From Kosakonia sp. H02 (GTDB lineage: Bacteria > Pseudomonadota > Gammaproteobacteria > Enterobacterales > Enterobacteriaceae): a DNA stretch of 64,000 nucleotides. The position numbers and the translations under genes were made by a program. Of this stretch, positions 62,154 to 64,000 are shown piece by piece. Location of the stretch: contig CP131915.1 in assembly GCA_030704225.1 (NCBI GenBank), forward strand, positions 2,604,001-2,668,000, given 5' to 3'. The notes under the pieces were generated by a model. That model worked only from the letters and a program-made list of their open reading frames with translations, searched no databases and was not told the origin of the DNA. Each line of letters starts with the position of its first letter. The first letter of the stretch is position 1.

Positions 62154-62858
62154 ATGCAGTTCGTCCCGCCGCTTAAATCTGCCACGCTTATTTTGCGTTA
62201 TAAGCGCTTTCTCGCGGATGTCATTACACCTGAAGGGGAAACGCTGACATTACATTGCCCAAATACCGGCGCAATGACCGGTTGCGCGACGCCAGGCGAT
62301 ACGGTCTGGTATTCCACTTCGAATAATCTGAAGCGCAAATATGCCCACACCTGGGAATTGACTGAAACTCAGCAGGGGGCATTTATCTGCGTTAATACTC
62401 AGCGGGCAAATATGTTGACAAAAGAGGCTATTCTCGCTGACCGTCTGCCTGAGCTAACGGGCTATAGCTCACTGAAAAGCGAAGTAAAATATGGTGCGGA
62501 GCGTAGCAGAATTGATTTTCTGTTGCAGGCGGACGACAGGCGCAACTGCTATATTGAAGTCAAATCGGTCACGCTCGCCGAGCAGCAGTCAGGCTATTTC
62601 CCGGATGCGGTCACACTGCGTGGGCAAAAGCATCTGCGGGAATTAATGAGCGTAGCGGCCAATGGCGACCGTGCAGTGATTCTTTTTGCCGTACTGCACT
62701 CCGCCGTTGAACATTTCTCACCCGCACGCCATATTGACGGGGAATACGCACGATTATTGAGTGAAGCACATCGCCGGGGGGTAGAAGTTATCGCTTATAA
62801 AGCGGAACTTTCTGCCGATAATATTACTCTTAGCTTGCCGCTACCGTTTTCGCTCTAA
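62154..62858 (+). CDS. sfsA: sugar fermentation stimulation protein SfsA
   Basis: A 234-residue protein of the SfsA family, first found as a multicopy stimulator of maltose gene expression. The fold has an OB-like N-terminal part and a PD-(D/E)XK nuclease-like core, visible as SRIDFLLQADDRRNCYIEVKSVTL. DNA binding has been reported; the true substrate is unknown. It lies between thpR and dksA, as in E. coli. Confidence 0.96.
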   Translation: MQFVPPLKSATLILRYKRFLADVITPEGETLTLHCPNTGAMTGCATPGDTVWYSTSNNLKRKYAHTWELTETQQGAFICVNTQRANMLTKEAILADRLPELTGYSSLKSEVKYGAERSRIDFLLQADDRRNCYIEVKSVTLAEQQSGYFPDAVTLRGQKHLRELMSVAANGDRAVILFAVLHSAVEHFSPARHIDGEYARLLSEAHRRGVEVIAYKAELSADNITLSLPLPFSL

Positions 62859-63017
62859 AGGCAAGCAATTGACGAATAAGTGATTTGGTCGCGTGCGCAA
62901 ATACGCTTTTCTTCACAGGGTTGTCAAGTGTTACGTTTGGATATTTGCCATCCGTAAAAGCATCTGCTATTTATAGCGGCCTGATTTTTCCCCCACACGG
63001 GGATCGATAGTGCGTGT

Positions 63018-63023
63018 TAAGGA
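63018..63023 (+). promoter_or_regulatory. ribosome binding site of dksA
   Basis: AAGGAG lies 8 bases before ATG 63032. This decides the start in favour of MQEGQNRKTSS rather than the in-frame ATG at 63014, which lies upstream of the site. The 173-base sfsA-dksA gap is AT-rich and must hold the dksA promoter, which I did not assign. Confidence 0.8.
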
Positions 63024-63031
63024 GAAGCAAC

Positions 63032-63487
63032 ATGCAAGAAGGGCAAAACCGTAAAACATCGTCCCTGAGTATTCTCGCCATCGCTGGGGTGGAGCCGTAT
63101 CAAGAGAAGCCGGGCGAAGAGTATATGAACGAAGCCCAGCTGGCACACTTCAAGCGAATCCTTGAAGCATGGCGTAATCAACTTAGGGATGAAGTCGATC
63201 GCACCGTTACGCATATGCAGGACGAAGCAGCTAACTTCCCGGATCCGGTTGACCGTGCCGCTCAGGAAGAAGAGTTCAGCCTCGAACTGCGTAACCGTGA
63301 TCGCGAGCGCAAGCTGATTAAAAAGATCGAGAAAACGCTGAAAAAAGTAGAAGACGAAGATTTCGGCTTCTGCGAATCCTGTGGCGTTGAAATCGGTATC
63401 CGTCGTCTGGAAGCGCGTCCGACTGCCGATCTGTGCATCGACTGCAAAACCCTGGCGGAAATCCGCGAAAAACAGATGGCGGGTTAA
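63032..63487 (+). CDS. dksA: RNA polymerase-binding transcription factor DksA
   Basis: DksA enters the RNA polymerase secondary channel and with ppGpp represses rRNA promoters and activates amino-acid genes. The 151-residue protein has a long coiled coil with the tip residues Asp71 and Asp74 (FPDPVDRAAQ) and a zinc finger with Cys114, Cys117, Cys135 and Cys138. It is almost identical to the E. coli protein. The orphan rrn P1 at the left of this window is the type of promoter it controls. Confidence 0.99.
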   Translation: MQEGQNRKTSSLSILAIAGVEPYQEKPGEEYMNEAQLAHFKRILEAWRNQLRDEVDRTVTHMQDEAANFPDPVDRAAQEEEFSLELRNRDRERKLIKKIEKTLKKVEDEDFGFCESCGVEIGIRRLEARPTADLCIDCKTLAEIREKQMAG

Positions 63488-63505
63488 TCCACCGACATCT
63501 TTGAT

Positions 63506-63556
63506 GACGCTCCGCTAAAGCGTGGCGTCTCTTATACGGCGGGAGTGATTCCCGCC
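63506..63556 (+). terminator. double hairpin after dksA
   Basis: Two stems lie in the dksA-gluQ gap. The first has arms GACGC/GCGTC (63506-63510 and 63525-63529) with inner pairing and loop TAAA, followed by TCTTA. The second is GGCGGGA/TCCCGCC (63538-63544 and 63550-63556) with a 5-base loop. The first probably terminates part of dksA transcription before gluQ. Confidence 0.65.
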
Positions 63557-63578
63557 CTATATTTTCTTGCCTGTCGAT

Positions 63579-64000
63579 ATGCCTGACTCACACTATATCG
63601 GGCGCTTTGCGCCGTCCCCATCCGGTGAACTGCATTTTGGTTCGTTAATTGCCGCTCTCGGCAGCTATCTGCAAGCCCGTGCGCATCACGGTGTCTGGCG
63701 GGTACGCATCGAAGATATCGATCCCCCTCGCGAAGTCCCCGGCGCGGCCAACATTATTTTACGCCAGCTTGAACAGTATGGTTTGCACTGGGACGGTGAC
63801 GTGCTGTGGCAATCTCAACGCCATGACGCTTACCGCGAGGTGCTGGAACGCCTTCATCGTGAAGGGCTAAGTTATTTTTGCACCTGTACGCGGGCGCGTA
63901 TCCAGAGCGTTGGCGGCACGTACGACGGCCATTGCCGCACGCTGAATAATGGCGCGGAAAATGCCGCGGTGCGCCTGCTGCAACGCCATCCGGTGCTGGA
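63579..64000 (+). CDS. gluQ: glutamyl-Q tRNA(Asp) synthetase, N-terminal part (cut by window edge)
   Basis: GluQ (YadB) is a truncated glutamyl-tRNA synthetase paralogue that attaches glutamate to queuosine in tRNA-Asp. The first 140 codons are present. They begin MPDSHYIGRFAPSPSGELHFGSLIA (split: MPDSHYIGRFAPSPSGEL and HFGSLIA), the class I HIGH-type motif, then RVRIEDIDPPREVPG. A Cys-x-Cys zinc site follows in YFCTCTRARIQS. ATG 63579 gives the family N terminus. It follows dksA by 91 bases and its C-terminal end lies outside the window. Confidence 0.95.
   Translation, partial: MPDSHYIGRFAPSPSGELHFGSLIAALGSYLQARAHHGVWRVRIEDIDPPREVPGAANIILRQLEQYGLHWDGDVLWQSQRHDAYREVLERLHREGLSYFCTCTRARIQSVGGTYDGHCRTLNNGAENAAVRLLQRHPVL

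Noticed and set aside
1..64000. Prophage, insertion sequence, CRISPR array, toxin-antitoxin or defence island
   Set aside because: No transposase, integrase, phage, Cas or toxin-antitoxin protein and no direct-repeat array was seen; all full genes are core enterobacterial genes in known order.

Overview
This window is chromosomal DNA from a gammaproteobacterium of the family Enterobacteriaceae, close to the Enterobacter/Kosakonia/Klebsiella group. Nearly every protein matches its Escherichia coli counterpart in length and in the motifs I can read, and from gmhB to gluQ the gene order is that of the E. coli segment beside rrnH, reading in the reverse direction. The species cannot be fixed from sequence alone. 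I see no prophage, insertion sequence, CRISPR array, tRNA or rRNA gene, and no clearly foreign gene block.

Layout. 1-1907: start of aceA and complete aceB (glyoxylate bypass), leftward. 1908-2537: a 630-base gene-free stretch with the aceB control region, a strong hairpin, and a complete rRNA-operon promoter region (P1, P2, boxA, leader) that points leftward but is followed by no rRNA gene. 2538-7049: gmhB, metNIQ (methionine uptake), rcsF and trmO. 7160-13046: proS, nlpE, arfB, yaeQ, yaeP, rof, tilS and yaeR. 13105-32989: a long leftward block of envelope and central genes, ldcC-accA-dnaE-rnhB-lpxB-lpxA-fabZ-lpxD-skp-bamA-rseP-cdsA-uppS, then dxr, frr and pyrH. 33136-39642: tsf-rpsB leftward, then map, glnD and dapD rightward. 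39765-50180: yaeH, cdaR, degP, dgt, mtnN-btuF-yadS, erpA, clcA and hemL. 50286-58995: fhuB-fhuD-fhuC-fhuA (ferrichrome uptake) and mrcB. 59113-64000: hrpB, thpR, sfsA, dksA and the start of gluQ.

The genes join into a few systems. Lipid A synthesis (lpxA, lpxB, lpxD), fatty acid synthesis (accA, fabZ), phospholipid synthesis (cdsA), isoprenoid carrier synthesis (dxr, uppS), outer-membrane assembly (bamA, skp, degP) and envelope stress sensing (rseP, rcsF, nlpE) make this a cell-envelope neighbourhood. Translation functions (rpsB, tsf, frr, map, proS, tilS, trmO, arfB, gluQ) are interleaved.

The most notable observation is at 2110-2530. An intact rrn control region sits where gmhB meets aceBA, with no 16S, 23S, 5S or tRNA gene behind it and no metA before aceB. 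In E. coli gmhB lies upstream of rrnH, and metA-aceB-aceA lies downstream of rrnE. The junction therefore looks like the product of recombination between two rrn operons followed by loss of the operon body, or an assembly collapse across an rRNA repeat. If real, the leftover promoter would make a short boxA-containing RNA of about 340 nt that ends at the hairpin. No other undescribed system was found; the rest is a conserved core-genome segment.
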